A DNA stretch of 64,000 nucleotides, taken from contig JAMOTA010000013.1 of NCBI GenBank assembly GCA_027068435.1, forward strand, positions 1 through 64,000. The letters are read 5' to 3'. The notes beneath the pieces are model-generated. The model saw nothing but the letters and a program-made list of their open reading frames with translations, had not been told where the DNA came from and did no database searches. The position numbers were made by a program, and so were the translations under genes. The first letter of the stretch is position 1, and each line of letters begins with the position of its first letter. Shown here piece by piece: positions 8,564-16,977 of the stretch. Origin of the DNA: Sulfurovum sp. (GTDB lineage Bacteria; Campylobacterota; Campylobacteria; Campylobacterales; Sulfurovaceae).

Positions 8564-9901
8564 TTGTCACTCTTTGGAACAGATGGTGTACGTGGAAAAG
8601 CAGGTAAAAAAGTAAGTGCTATAAATTCAATGCGTTTAGCAATGGCTACAGGAGTATATTTTAAACAGTTTGCAAAGACAAAAAGAATCCTTGTAGGTAA
8701 AGATACACGAAGAAGTGGTTATATGATAGAGAATGCTATTGTTTCAGGTCTTACAGCAGTGGGTTTTGATGTAATTCAGATAGGTCCTATGCCTACACCA
8801 GCTATTGCATTTTTAACAGAAAGTATGCGTTGTGATGCGGGGATTATGATAAGTGCTAGTCATAACCCTTATTACGATAATGGAATAAAGTTTTTTGATG
8901 GTGAAGGGAATAAGCTCAATAGAGATAAAGAAGTTGAGATAGAGAGTATCTATGAAAATCTTGAACTACTTGAATCATCACAAGTAACACATAAAGAGAT
9001 AGGTAAATCTAAAAGAATCGATGATGTTATTGGTCGTTATATTGTGCATATTAAGAACTCTTTTCCTAAGTCATTAACACTTGCAGGTAAACGTGTAGTG
9101 ATTGATTGTGCTAATGGAGCAGGTTATATTGTTGGTCCAACGATTTTGCAAGAGCTTGGTGCAGATGTAGTCGTTATAGGTGATAAACCAGATGGATTTA
9201 ATATTAATGAAGGATGTGGAGCGATGCATCCTGAGAATTTAGCCAAAGTTGTCTTAGAATTACGTGCTGATGTAGGAATAGCTTTAGATGGTGATGCAGA
9301 TAGATTGGTAATGGTTGATGAAAAAGGTGATGTTATTGATGGGGATAAGCTTATGGCGGTACTTGCAGTTCATCTTAAAAACGAAGGTAAATTAAGTGGA
9401 GAAGGTATGGTTGCTACAGTGATGAGTAATCAAGGACTAGGTGAATACCTCACTTCTGAAGGGCTTACTCTTCATCGCTCATCAGTAGGTGATAAAAATG
9501 TTGTAGAGATGATGCATGCTAATGGGATAAACTTTGGGGGAGAGCAGAGTGGACATGTGATTTTTTCAGATTATGCAAAAACAGGAGATGGTATCTCTAG
9601 TGCCTTGCAAGCACTGGCTTACTTGGTAGGAACAAAGCAAAAGGCAAGTGAAGCTTTTAACCCTTATGCCTCTTATCCTCAAATGCTTGTTAACCTTTTG
9701 GTTGAAGAGAAGAGAGATTTTGTAACTATTAAAGGTTTTGATGTGCTTAAAGAAAAAGTAGAGAGTTTAGGAATGCGTCATCTTTTTAGATATTCAGGTA
9801 CTGAAAATAAAATTCGTCTTCTTCTTGAGGGAAAAGATGAAGATAAGTTAGAAGAGATGATGGAAGAGTGCGTCTCTTTCTTTAAAGGAGCGTTGGTCTA
9901 A
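8564..9901 (+). CDS. glmM: phosphoglucosamine mutase
   Basis: GlmM converts glucosamine-6-phosphate to glucosamine-1-phosphate for UDP-GlcNAc, peptidoglycan and LPS synthesis. The 445-residue protein has all four phosphohexomutase signatures: the phospho-serine loop ISASHNP (about residue 100), the metal loop DGDADR (about 240), the sugar loop GGEQSGH (about 325) and the phosphate site RYSGTE (about 405). The start is TTG, preceded by GAAGGAA, and gives the canonical [11 protein letters not shown]. The stop codon shares one base with the lspA start. Confidence 0.97.
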   Translation: MSLFGTDGVRGKAGKKVSAINSMRLAMATGVYFKQFAKTKRILVGKDTRRSGYMIENAIVSGLTAVGFDVIQIGPMPTPAIAFLTESMRCDAGIMISASHNPYYDNGIKFFDGEGNKLNRDKEVEIESIYENLELLESSQVTHKEIGKSKRIDDVIGRYIVHIKNSFPKSLTLAGKRVVIDCANGAGYIVGPTILQELGADVVVIGDKPDGFNINEGCGAMHPENLAKVVLELRADVGIALDGDADRLVMVDEKGDVIDGDKLMAVLAVHLKNEGKLSGEGMVATVMSNQGLGEYLTSEGLTLHRSSVGDKNVVEMMHANGINFGGEQSGHVIFSDYAKTGDGISSALQALAYLVGTKQKASEAFNPYASYPQMLVNLLVEEKRDFVTIKGFDVLKEKVESLGMRHLFRYSGTENKIRLLLEGKDEDKLEEMMEECVSFFKGALV

Positions 9902-10350
9902 TGCGTACACTAGCAGTTTTTTTATTGGTTGCTTTAGGAACATTTGTAATTGATCAAAATATTAAGATACTCTTTGTTGATGGGTATTATCATGCAGGAA
10001 GTTGCATAGATTTAGAGTTACACTACAACAAAGGTGTAGCCTTCTCTATGTTTGCTTTTTTAGGTCCTTACTTAAAGTGGATACAGAGCCTTTTAGTTTT
10101 AGGTATTTTGTATTATGTATTTTCAGAGGGATACCTTAAACGCTATGCCTTTCCTATAGGGTTACTTGTTGGAGGAGCATTAGGTAATGTTTATGATCGC
10201 TTTATTCATGGGGGAGTAGTAGATTATATAGCGTGGCATTGTGGATTTAATTTTGCAGTCTTTAACTATGCTGATATTGCTATTGATTTAGCTGTTGTAT
10301 GGATACTTATAATGGTTTATTTTTTCCCTGATTCTAATAAAGAAAAATGA
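9901..10350 (+). CDS. lspA: lipoprotein signal peptidase (signal peptidase II)
   Basis: This is a 149-residue inner-membrane aspartyl protease with four predicted membrane segments. It removes signal peptides from prolipoproteins. Both catalytic-aspartate motifs are visible, GNVYDRF and FNYADIAID, and the N-terminal region has the conserved YNKGVAFS. It overlaps glmM by one base (TAATG), so the two are translationally coupled. Substrates in this window include the lipobox proteins at 50258 and 57270. Confidence 0.96.
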   Translation: MRTLAVFLLVALGTFVIDQNIKILFVDGYYHAGSCIDLELHYNKGVAFSMFAFLGPYLKWIQSLLVLGILYYVFSEGYLKRYAFPIGLLVGGALGNVYDRFIHGGVVDYIAWHCGFNFAVFNYADIAIDLAVVWILIMVYFFPDSNKEK

Positions 10351-10405
10351 AAATAGTTTTTTCTTGGGTCATTCCTTTATGCGATACTTTAATTTACTCT
10401 AAGAT

Positions 10406-11245
10406 ATGAGAATGAAGTCTATAAAAAAAATATTTCTTTACACTTTTTTATCAATCGTTCTTATGTTTATGCTATTTTTTGGACTAAAAGCTTATGCTCA
10501 AGCAAAAGTCTATGAAGAGACCACGGCTAAACTTGTTACGCAGATGACAGCCAAAAAATTAGTAGAGTTTCAACTTAAAGAGTTTGCCTCTACACTCTCT
10601 TTAGGCTTTTATGAAAATAAAAAAAAAGAGAAACTTGAAATGCTACGTACTTTAAAAGAGTATCAAAAACAAAAAAGTCAACGCTATACGGAGTACTTTA
10701 TTGGGTTTCTTCTGTTGATTTTAAGTAGTTATTTTTTTATCTCACTACGTGCTTTTACTTTTTTTACATCAGTATCAGCTGTAATTACACTATTTTTTGG
10801 GGTAATTACACCTATTATGATGGTAACTATCCATAAGGAGGTAGAGTATCTAGGTGATGTTATTCTCTCTTTTGAATCTAAAAGTCTTTTAGGCTCTATC
10901 TATAAACTTTTTGAAAACTCAGATGTAATTGTTGCTATGGTTATAGCACTCTTTTCTCTGTTTATTCCGTTGATTAAAGTACTCTCTTTAGTGTTTGTCT
11001 CACTCTTTGTAAGCTATGGGTTTGGTCATAAAATGGTAAAGTTTTTTAAGCTTATAGGCAAGTGGTCAATGGTGGATGTGTTTGTAGTAGCTACTTTTTT
11101 AGTTTATCTTACATCCAATAATGCTGAGGTAAGTCATGCAGAAATCGAAGTAGGACTCTATTTCTTTTTAGCGTATGTGCTTGTCTCTATATTAGTGAGT
11201 TTAAGTGCAGATAAAATGTTACATAAAGCTAAAAATGCTAGCTAA
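10406..11245 (+). CDS. PqiA-like inner-membrane protein
   Basis: The 279-residue protein has an N-terminal membrane anchor (about 8-30), a charged periplasmic or coiled segment (35-90), and at least four further membrane segments. The C-terminal half matches the paraquat-inducible protein A domain, with GKWSMVDVFVVA and a Glu-containing loop before the last helix. PqiA-type proteins are linked to lipid transport across the envelope. The start could be 10406 or 10412, as neither has a strong ribosome site. It follows lspA by 55 bases. Confidence 0.75.
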   Translation: MRMKSIKKIFLYTFLSIVLMFMLFFGLKAYAQAKVYEETTAKLVTQMTAKKLVEFQLKEFASTLSLGFYENKKKEKLEMLRTLKEYQKQKSQRYTEYFIGFLLLILSSYFFISLRAFTFFTSVSAVITLFFGVITPIMMVTIHKEVEYLGDVILSFESKSLLGSIYKLFENSDVIVAMVIALFSLFIPLIKVLSLVFVSLFVSYGFGHKMVKFFKLIGKWSMVDVFVVATFLVYLTSNNAEVSHAEIEVGLYFFLAYVLVSILVSLSADKMLHKAKNAS

Positions 11246-11312
11246 TGTTTAGTTCAAGACATGGTTACTTTTAACAAAAAATCAAGCATAATTTGAGTAA
11301 AATCGGATTTCG

Positions 11313-11338
11313 TTTTAGCTAGGAATGCTTAGCTAAAA
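11313..11338. promoter_or_regulatory. inverted repeat upstream of nrdA
   Basis: TTTTAGCTA and TAGCTAAAA are a perfect 9-bp inverted repeat with an 8-base spacer, ending 27 bases before the nrdA start. No gene ends close by except the PqiA-like gene 70 bases upstream. It may be an operator, a leader hairpin or a terminator for the upstream gene followed by the nrdA promoter. It does not look like a consensus NrdR box. Confidence 0.45.
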
Positions 11339-11365
11339 TATTTATACCACAAGGGAGTGTATTGT

Positions 11366-13735
11366 ATGATAAGAGTAGTAAAAAGAAGTGGAAGAGTTGA
11401 AACTTTAGATGTGGCAAAAATCCAAAAATACACTTCTGCCGCAGTAGAGGGCTTGTCTGAGGTAAGTCAAAGTGAATTAGAAGTAGATGCTAAACTTCAA
11501 TTTCGTGATATGATTAGCTCAGAAGAGATACAGACAACACTTATTAAAACTGCTGTAGATAAGATAGATATAGATAGACCTAACTGGACATTTGTTGCCG
11601 CTAGACTTTTTTTGTATGATACTTACCATAAAGTGACAGGTTTTACAGGCTATAACCACCTTCGTGAGCACTTTGAACGTGCAGAAAAAGAGGGACGTGT
11701 AGTTCTTGGATTAAAAGATAAATATAATTTAGATGAGTTAAATGAGTACATAAAACCTGAACGTGATCTTCAGTTTTCATACCTTGGTATCCGTACACTT
11801 TACGACAGATACTTGTTAAAAGATGGTAATGGTGTACCTATTGAGTTACCACAGCAACTCTTTATGGGTGTAGCGATGTTTCTTGCCCAAAATGAATTTG
11901 ACTGTCAATCATGGGCAAAAAAGTTTTATGATATTTTGTCTAAATTTGAAGTAATGGCTGCAACACCAACACTCTCAAATGCAAGAACACCAAGACACCA
12001 ACTTAGCTCTTGTTACATCGGTTCTACTCCAGATAACATAGAGGGTATTTTTGATGCATATAAAGAGATGGCACTACTTTCTAAGTTTGGTGGAGGTATC
12101 GGTTGGGATTGGTCTTTAGTAAGAGGAATGGGTTCTTTTATTGATGGGCATAAACATGCAGCAGGAGGGATAGTCCCTTTTCTCAAAATAGCCAATGATG
12201 TTGCCATAGCAGTTGACCAACTCGGAACACGTAAAGGTGCTATTGCTGTTTATGTTGAGCCTTGGCATATTGATGTTCGTGATTTTCTTGATTTAAAGAA
12301 AAACTCAGGAGAAGAGCGAAGAAGAGCACATGACCTCTTCCCTGCACTCTGGCTCAATGACCTCTTTATGCAAAGGGTTCAAGAAGATGGTATGTGGACA
12401 CTCTTTGACCCTTTTGAAGTTACAGAACTTACAGAACTCTATGGTGAAGAGTTTGAAAAACGCTACATAGAGCTTGAAAAATCAGACAGCAAAATAACAA
12501 GAGAAGTGATCTCTGCAAAAGGGTTATGGAAAGAGATTTTAAGATCTTACTTTGAAACAGGTAACCCTTTTCTTACTTTTAAAGATACTGCTAACAGAAC
12601 AAACCCTAACAAGCATGCAGGTGTTATCAGAAGTTCAAACCTTTGTACAGAGATTTTTCAAAATACAAGTCCAGATACATATAAGATACAGTTTATATTT
12701 GATGATGGAACAACAGAGTCGTATGATGAAAATGAGATGATTACTGTTGACAATGAAACAACTAAACCTGCCAAAAAAGTGACAGCACTTGATAGTCTAA
12801 ATGGTAAACAGATTTGGATTGTTGATAAAGAGAAAACAGATGGAGATACAGCAGTATGTAACTTAGCTTCAGTAAACCTCTCTAAAATTCATACTACAGA
12901 AGACTTAGCAAGAGTTGTTCCCACAGCTATTCGTATGCTTGACAATGTGATAGAGTTAAACTTCTACCCTTTAGCAAAAGTGAAAAAGACCAATGAGAAG
13001 TCAAGAGCCATAGGTTTAGGTGTTATGGGTGAAGCTCAAATGCTTGCAGAAAATCAGATAGAGTGGGGAAGTGATGAACACTTTACTAAAATAGATGAAG
13101 TGATGGAGTCTTTCTCTTACTACGCGATACGAGCTTCAAGTGATTTAGCATTAGAGAAAGGGAAGTATCCTACTTTTGAAGGTTCAGATTGGTCTAAAGG
13201 AGTATTTCCTATTGACAAAGCCAATGCAAACGCGTGTAAACTTGTTGACAGAGGTGGACTCTTTGGATACACCCACGATTGGTTAGCACTTAGAGAGAAG
13301 GTTAAAACAGATGGTATTAGAAATGGATACCTTATGGCTATTGCTCCTACCTCTTCTATCTCTATTTTGACAGGAACAACACAAGCGATAGAACCTGTAT
13401 ATAAGAGAAAATGGTTCGAAGAGAACCTCTCTGGACTTATCCCTGTTGTTGCACCAAAACTCTCTGCTGATACATGGCAGTACTATACACCAAGTTATGA
13501 CCTTGACCAAAACCTACTGGTTAAAGCAGGGGCTATTCGTCAAAAATGGATAGACCAAGGACAGTCACTCAATATCTTTATCACACTTGACAAAGCAAGC
13601 GGTAAATACCTAAATGAGATTTATATGAATGCTTGGAAGTTTGGGTTGAAGAGTACTTACTACTTGAGAAGTCAATCACCTGAAAGTTCTGGAGATATTG
13701 AAGATAGAAGCCAAGAGTGTGTTGGTTGTCAGTAA
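11366..13735 (+). CDS. nrdA: class Ia ribonucleoside-diphosphate reductase, alpha subunit
   Basis: The large subunit reduces ribonucleotides to deoxyribonucleotides. The call gives 789 residues: an ATP-cone domain at the N terminus (MIRVVKRSGRVE), then the catalytic barrel with SSCYIG and NLCTEI (redox and active-site cysteines) and the C-terminal CVGC pair that re-reduces the active site. The track starts at a GTG (11357) lying inside the Shine-Dalgarno AGGGAG, so the ATG at 11366 is chosen. The beta subunit, nrdB, is 2.2 kb downstream, not adjacent, with ppnP, a TerB/DnaJ gene and a minus-strand gene between. Confidence 0.96.
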   Translation: MIRVVKRSGRVETLDVAKIQKYTSAAVEGLSEVSQSELEVDAKLQFRDMISSEEIQTTLIKTAVDKIDIDRPNWTFVAARLFLYDTYHKVTGFTGYNHLREHFERAEKEGRVVLGLKDKYNLDELNEYIKPERDLQFSYLGIRTLYDRYLLKDGNGVPIELPQQLFMGVAMFLAQNEFDCQSWAKKFYDILSKFEVMAATPTLSNARTPRHQLSSCYIGSTPDNIEGIFDAYKEMALLSKFGGGIGWDWSLVRGMGSFIDGHKHAAGGIVPFLKIANDVAIAVDQLGTRKGAIAVYVEPWHIDVRDFLDLKKNSGEERRRAHDLFPALWLNDLFMQRVQEDGMWTLFDPFEVTELTELYGEEFEKRYIELEKSDSKITREVISAKGLWKEILRSYFETGNPFLTFKDTANRTNPNKHAGVIRSSNLCTEIFQNTSPDTYKIQFIFDDGTTESYDENEMITVDNETTKPAKKVTALDSLNGKQIWIVDKEKTDGDTAVCNLASVNLSKIHTTEDLARVVPTAIRMLDNVIELNFYPLAKVKKTNEKSRAIGLGVMGEAQMLAENQIEWGSDEHFTKIDEVMESFSYYAIRASSDLALEKGKYPTFEGSDWSKGVFPIDKANANACKLVDRGGLFGYTHDWLALREKVKTDGIRNGYLMAIAPTSSISILTGTTQAIEPVYKRKWFEENLSGLIPVVAPKLSADTWQYYTPSYDLDQNLLVKAGAIRQKWIDQGQSLNIFITLDKASGKYLNEIYMNAWKFGLKSTYYLRSQSPESSGDIEDRSQECVGCQ

Positions 13736-13757
13736 AATAAAATAAAAAAGGTATAAA

Positions 13758-14069
13758 ATGAAACAATTTGAAAATGTAAATGTAGAGTTAGAGGGTAATA
13801 GCTATTTTGATGGTGCCGTGACGAGTCGTACCGTAAATTTTGCTGATGGAACAAAAAAGACTTTAGGATTTATGCTTCCTGGTGAGTATGAGTTTGGTAC
13901 TGCTGCTGCGGAGTTGATGGAGATCACTTCTGGTGAGTTAGATGTAAAGTTACCAAACACAGATGAGTGGACAGCTGTTAAGGGTGGAGACTCTTTTGAT
14001 GTACCTGCTAACAGTAAGTTTCAAGTAAAAGTAAAAACTATTACTGATTATTGTTGTTCTTATCTTTAA
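13758..14069 (+). CDS. ppnP: pyrimidine/purine nucleoside phosphorylase PpnP
   Basis: This 103-residue single-cupin protein (formerly DUF1255) phosphorolyses many nucleosides. It shows the family pattern VTSRTVNFADGTKKTLGFMLPGEY, the MEITSGELDV strand and GDSFDVPANS. It sits 22 bases after nrdA, which fits a shared role in nucleotide supply. AAAAAAGGT precedes the ATG. Confidence 0.92.
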   Translation: MKQFENVNVELEGNSYFDGAVTSRTVNFADGTKKTLGFMLPGEYEFGTAAAELMEITSGELDVKLPNTDEWTAVKGGDSFDVPANSKFQVKVKTITDYCCSYL

Positions 14070-14101
14070 GAGATAGATAAATTTTACACAATAGGATACA
14101 A

Positions 14102-14914
14102 ATGATTAAATTAAAAAGATGGATATACCTAGCTATAGTGCTTACTCTACTGTATTATATTTTCATCGCAAATATATGGATAACACTTACTGTTATCGCT
14201 TCTTTATATGTAGCATTTAAACTCTATAAGGTGTATGTGAGAACCAAACTCATCAAAACAGCAAGTTCTAAAGAGTCCTTTAGACAGAGTGAACTAGGAC
14301 TTTTTATCGCTTTGGTTGCAAAAGTTGCAAAATCAGATGGTAGAGTAGATGAATTAGAAGCACATCTTATTGGTATTATGTTTGATGACATTTCACGAAT
14401 TTTCCCAAATAAAGAGAAAACAAGAGATATTTTAAAAGAGATTTTCAATGAAGAAAAAGAGAAAATTGCTGATACTAAAGAGGTAGCAGAAGATTTAAAT
14501 ACCTTACTAGGGCGTAGTCAGTTAAAACGAAAACAGTATGTTGAGTTTTTAATACAACTTGCATTTGTAGATGGTGGAGTCAGTTCCGAAGAAGATAAAA
14601 TCTTACGTGTTATAGTAGAAGCATTACGCATTAGCTCTTCTGATTATACTGCAATGGTCAGTCGTTTTGAAGCGATGCTTAAAAATAAACAGCAAACCAT
14701 GACAGTAGAAGAAGCGTGTAAAATCTTAGGGGTAAATGAAACCGATGATATGAATAGCATCAAAAAAACTTACAGAAAACAGGTACGTCAATACCACCCA
14801 GACCTCATAAAATCACAAGACAAAGATGAAGCCTACATAGCAGAATCAACAGCTAAAATGCAAGAACTAAACCAAGCCTATGACCTGATGAAAGAGTTAC
14901 ATAAAAGTACGTAG
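14102..14914 (+). CDS. TerB-DnaJ (DjlA-like) membrane-anchored co-chaperone
   Basis: The 270-residue protein has two close membrane segments at about 7-41, a TerB-like helical domain (about 65-185, GLFIALVAKVAKSDGRVDE) and a C-terminal J domain (about 200-267). The J domain has the HPD tripeptide in VRQYHPDLIK needed to stimulate DnaK ATPase. The order matches DjlA. The client is unknown. It lies downstream of ppnP and may belong to the nrdA transcript. Confidence 0.85.
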   Translation: MIKLKRWIYLAIVLTLLYYIFIANIWITLTVIASLYVAFKLYKVYVRTKLIKTASSKESFRQSELGLFIALVAKVAKSDGRVDELEAHLIGIMFDDISRIFPNKEKTRDILKEIFNEEKEKIADTKEVAEDLNTLLGRSQLKRKQYVEFLIQLAFVDGGVSSEEDKILRVIVEALRISSSDYTAMVSRFEAMLKNKQQTMTVEEACKILGVNETDDMNSIKKTYRKQVRQYHPDLIKSQDKDEAYIAESTAKMQELNQAYDLMKELHKST

Positions 14915-14997
14915 ATTAAGAGATAATAGTCTATTTAATACGCTAATTCTAACACTAAATGCCGAAGTGTTCCGTTACGTGTTCAAGTAAAAGAAGC

Positions 14998-15003
14998 TAT
15001 AAT
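14998..15003 (+). promoter_or_regulatory. candidate -10 (TATAAT), distal promoter of the small-peptide locus
   Basis: This is a perfect TATAAT. Transcription from it would start close to 15009-15011, so the RNA would begin at or near GTACCCTTTT, the segment complementary to the Shine-Dalgarno region of the 37-residue peptide gene. The -35 region is poor. Confidence 0.45.
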
Positions 15004-15007
15004 CTTT

Positions 15008-15017
15008 TGTACCCTTT
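15008..15017 (+). repeat. upstream complement of the peptide gene's ribosome site
   Basis: TGTACCCTTT is the exact reverse complement of AAAGGGTACA at 15108-15117. RNA from the distal promoter would carry this arm at its 5' end and could mask the ribosome site. Confidence 0.75.
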
Positions 15018-15069
15018 TTAGGTAATGGGGTAGTGTTCTTCTTTTCTTTTGAGTGGGTGGGCTTGAAGT

Positions 15070-15075
15070 TATAAT
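15070..15075 (+). promoter_or_regulatory. candidate -10 (TATAAT), proximal promoter of the small-peptide gene
   Basis: This perfect TATAAT lies about 50 bases before the ATG. A start near 15082 would give a leader of about 38 bases that lacks the upstream complementary arm. The opposite strand reads TATAAC at 15073-15068, a possible -10 for an RNA antisense to the distal leader. Confidence 0.5.
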
Positions 15076-15106
15076 GCTTTTTAGCATAGGCAGGGTTATC
15101 TCAGTT

Positions 15107-15118
15107 GAAAGGGTACAT
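15107..15118 (+). repeat. inverted repeat arm covering the Shine-Dalgarno
   Basis: GAAAGGGTACAT contains the ribosome site AAAGGG and ends one base before the ATG at 15120. It pairs perfectly over 12 bases with ATGTACCCTTTC at 15274-15285. Confidence 0.85.
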
Positions 15119-15119
15119 T

Positions 15120-15233
15120 ATGGAAATTTATTTTTCAGTACTAACTTTGATTCTTGGAGTAGCTAAAGTTACAATTATGTGGTTAAGTTATAAAGAGAGT
15201 AAAAGGTCAAAGAACACCGATAACGATAAGTAA
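15120..15233 (+). CDS. 37-residue hydrophobic peptide, candidate type I toxin
   Basis: This ORF is too short for the supplied track. It encodes MEIYFSVLTLILGVAKVTIM followed by a basic and polar tail (WLSYKESKRSKNTDNDK). There is one predicted membrane helix at about residues 4-22, then Trp and a cluster of Lys and Arg, the general layout of Fst/Ldr/AapA-type membrane toxins. AAAGGG lies 6 bases before the ATG. The ribosome site has a perfect 12-base complement after the stop codon and a 10-base complement upstream, as expected for an mRNA kept silent by long-range pairing. No homology search was possible. The toxin role is inference from architecture. Confidence 0.6.
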   Translation: MEIYFSVLTLILGVAKVTIMWLSYKESKRSKNTDNDK

Positions 15234-15236
15234 TCG

Positions 15237-15276
15237 CATTGATCTCGAAGAAATGGAACTTCTTCGAGTATCGATG
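15237..15276 (+). terminator. long stem-loop after the peptide gene
   Basis: CATTGAT-CTCGAAGAA and TTCTTCGAG-T-ATCGATG form a 16-bp stem (one wobble, one bulge) with a 7-base loop. No T-run follows. The last three bases overlap the downstream inverted-repeat arm, so the hairpin and the long-range pairing compete slightly. It may define or protect the mRNA 3' end, or act for the minus-strand gene as well. Confidence 0.6.
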
Positions 15277-15285
15277 TACCCTTTC
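15274..15285 (+). repeat. inverted repeat arm downstream of the peptide gene
   Basis: ATGTACCCTTTC is the perfect reverse complement of the Shine-Dalgarno arm at 15107-15118, about 160 bases away across the small gene. Confidence 0.85.
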
Positions 15286-15337
15286 CCTCATTGTACACAA
15301 TAAACTTTAAATACAAATAAAATCTATAGAAGTAAGT

Positions 15338-15856
15338 TTACCCTCCCCATCCATGCATCTTCTTAGAGATAAGTACATCGTAATTTTCAAATAAATCATC
15401 TATAGTGTTACTTGCTACATAGTAATGCTCTTCAAGTAGCTCTACCCAATGGTAACGCTCTTCATAGCTACCAGAGGGTAAAAAGATAATAATATTTCCT
15501 GCATTTTTGATAATACTATGGGCTTTTTTTAGAAAATCACTTCTCATCTCTTGGGGTATGGTACTTGTGACAAAAAGATACTCATACATCTTACCTTGTA
15601 TCATGTATCGTGGGCGTTCTAAGGTAAAGTTTATAGGCTTCACATGACTTAGCTCTTTGTAGGTTTGTGAGAGTGTTTCAAAAAAGGAGGGTTCTGTACA
15701 GTTTATCTGATATTCGTACGCTTTTTCTTGGCAAAGTTCACTAAGCATATTTACTATAGTCTCTCCTCCATCGGAAAAGTGACCTATACGCAGGGCAGGA
15801 GCATGGCTTATAATTTGTAAGAGTTTTTTGAACTCTGTTGTTTCTATTTTATTCAT
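15338..15856 (-). CDS. conserved hypothetical protein, methyltransferase-like fold possible
   Basis: I do not recognise this 172-residue soluble protein with confidence. It has alternating strands and helices. LRIGHFSDGGETIVNMLSE near residue 23 could be a divergent motif I, and GNIIIFLPSG near 117 could be a later Rossmann strand, vaguely like class I SAM methyltransferases. The canonical GxGxG is missing. It is divergent to nrdB, with 80 bases between, and its end faces the small-peptide locus. Confidence 0.65.
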   Translation of the reverse strand: MNKIETTEFKKLLQIISHAPALRIGHFSDGGETIVNMLSELCQEKAYEYQINCTEPSFFETLSQTYKELSHVKPINFTLERPRYMIQGKMYEYLFVTSTIPQEMRSDFLKKAHSIIKNAGNIIIFLPSGSYEERYHWVELLEEHYYVASNTIDDLFENYDVLISKKMHGWGG

Positions 15857-15889
15857 AAAGTTAGTCTATCTAAAATCAGTCTAAAAGTG

Positions 15890-15895
15890 TATAAT
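15890..15895 (+). promoter_or_regulatory. -10 element of the nrdB promoter
   Basis: TATAATGCG lies 42 bases before the nrdB ATG. Upstream are two AGTCTA copies (15862 and 15878 regions) that could bind a regulator, but this is not established. Confidence 0.5.
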
Positions 15896-15936
15896 GCGTT
15901 TTAAAAAAAATAAGAAATATGCAATAGGGTAGATAG

Positions 15937-16956
15937 ATGAAACGTAAAAAGATATATAATCCAGAATCAAAAGAAAAAACATCAGAGAGAAGAATATTTG
16001 GGGGAGACCCTACGGGGATATTTGAACTTAATGATATAAAATATCAGTGGGCGTATAATCTTTGGGAGATGATGTTAAACAATACATGGTTCCCTAAAGA
16101 GGTAGATATGACTAGGGATATTAGTGATTATAAGCATTTAACAGATGCCGAAAAATCTGCCTATGATAAAGTGTTAGCACAACTTATTTTTATGGATTCA
16201 CTACAAACCAATAATATAATAGATAATTTAAATCCATTTATCACTGCTCCAGAGGTAAATCTTATTTTGGTAAGACAAGCGTTTGAAGAGGCGTTACACT
16301 CTCAAAGTTATGCGGTAATGGTTGACAGTATATCTACAAACTCTGAAGAGATTTATGAACTGTGGCGAAGAGATATGAAGTTAAAATCTAAAAATGATGC
16401 CATCGCAAAAGTGTATGATGAACTCTCTGCAAATCCATCAGATACTAACATTGTTAAAGCGATGTTTGCTAACCAAATCTTAGAAGGTATCTACTTCTAT
16501 AGTGGTTTTGCTTACCTTTATACTTTGGCACGTTCAGACAAGATGCTAGGAACTGCACAGATGATACGTTTTATCCAAAGAGATGAAGTGACACATCTGC
16601 TTCTCTTTCAAAACATGATAAATGCAACAAGAAAAGAGCGACCAGAACTTTTTACTAAAGAGCTTATGGATGAAGTTTATGAGATGTTTAGGTCTGCTGT
16701 TAAGCTTGAGTCTGAATGGGGTGCTTATATTACACAAGGGCAGATACTTGGGCTTACTGATGAGATTATAGAGCAGTATATTCAGTACCTTGCAGATAAA
16801 AGATTACACGCAGTAGGGCTTAAAAAGATCTATAATGTAGAACACCCTATCAAGTGGGTAGATAACTTTTCACAGTTCAATGACCAAAAGACTAATTTCT
16901 TTGAGGGAAATGTAACAAACTACTCTAAAGGTAGTTTAGATTTAGATGACTTCTAA
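15937..16956 (+). CDS. nrdB: class Ia ribonucleotide reductase, beta subunit
   Basis: The 339-residue ferritin-like subunit holds the di-iron centre and tyrosyl radical. Iron-ligand motifs are visible: EEALHSQSY (about 110), [13 protein letters not shown] (about 185) and [10 protein letters not shown] (about 213). It has its own promoter and is separated from nrdA. It is followed 21 bases later by a nitrilase-family gene with a good ribosome site, probably in the same operon. Confidence 0.96.
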   Translation: MKRKKIYNPESKEKTSERRIFGGDPTGIFELNDIKYQWAYNLWEMMLNNTWFPKEVDMTRDISDYKHLTDAEKSAYDKVLAQLIFMDSLQTNNIIDNLNPFITAPEVNLILVRQAFEEALHSQSYAVMVDSISTNSEEIYELWRRDMKLKSKNDAIAKVYDELSANPSDTNIVKAMFANQILEGIYFYSGFAYLYTLARSDKMLGTAQMIRFIQRDEVTHLLLFQNMINATRKERPELFTKELMDEVYEMFRSAVKLESEWGAYITQGQILGLTDEIIEQYIQYLADKRLHAVGLKKIYNVEHPIKWVDNFSQFNDQKTNFFEGNVTNYSKGSLDLDDF

Positions 16957-16977
16957 CCGTAATAAAGGAGAAATAGG

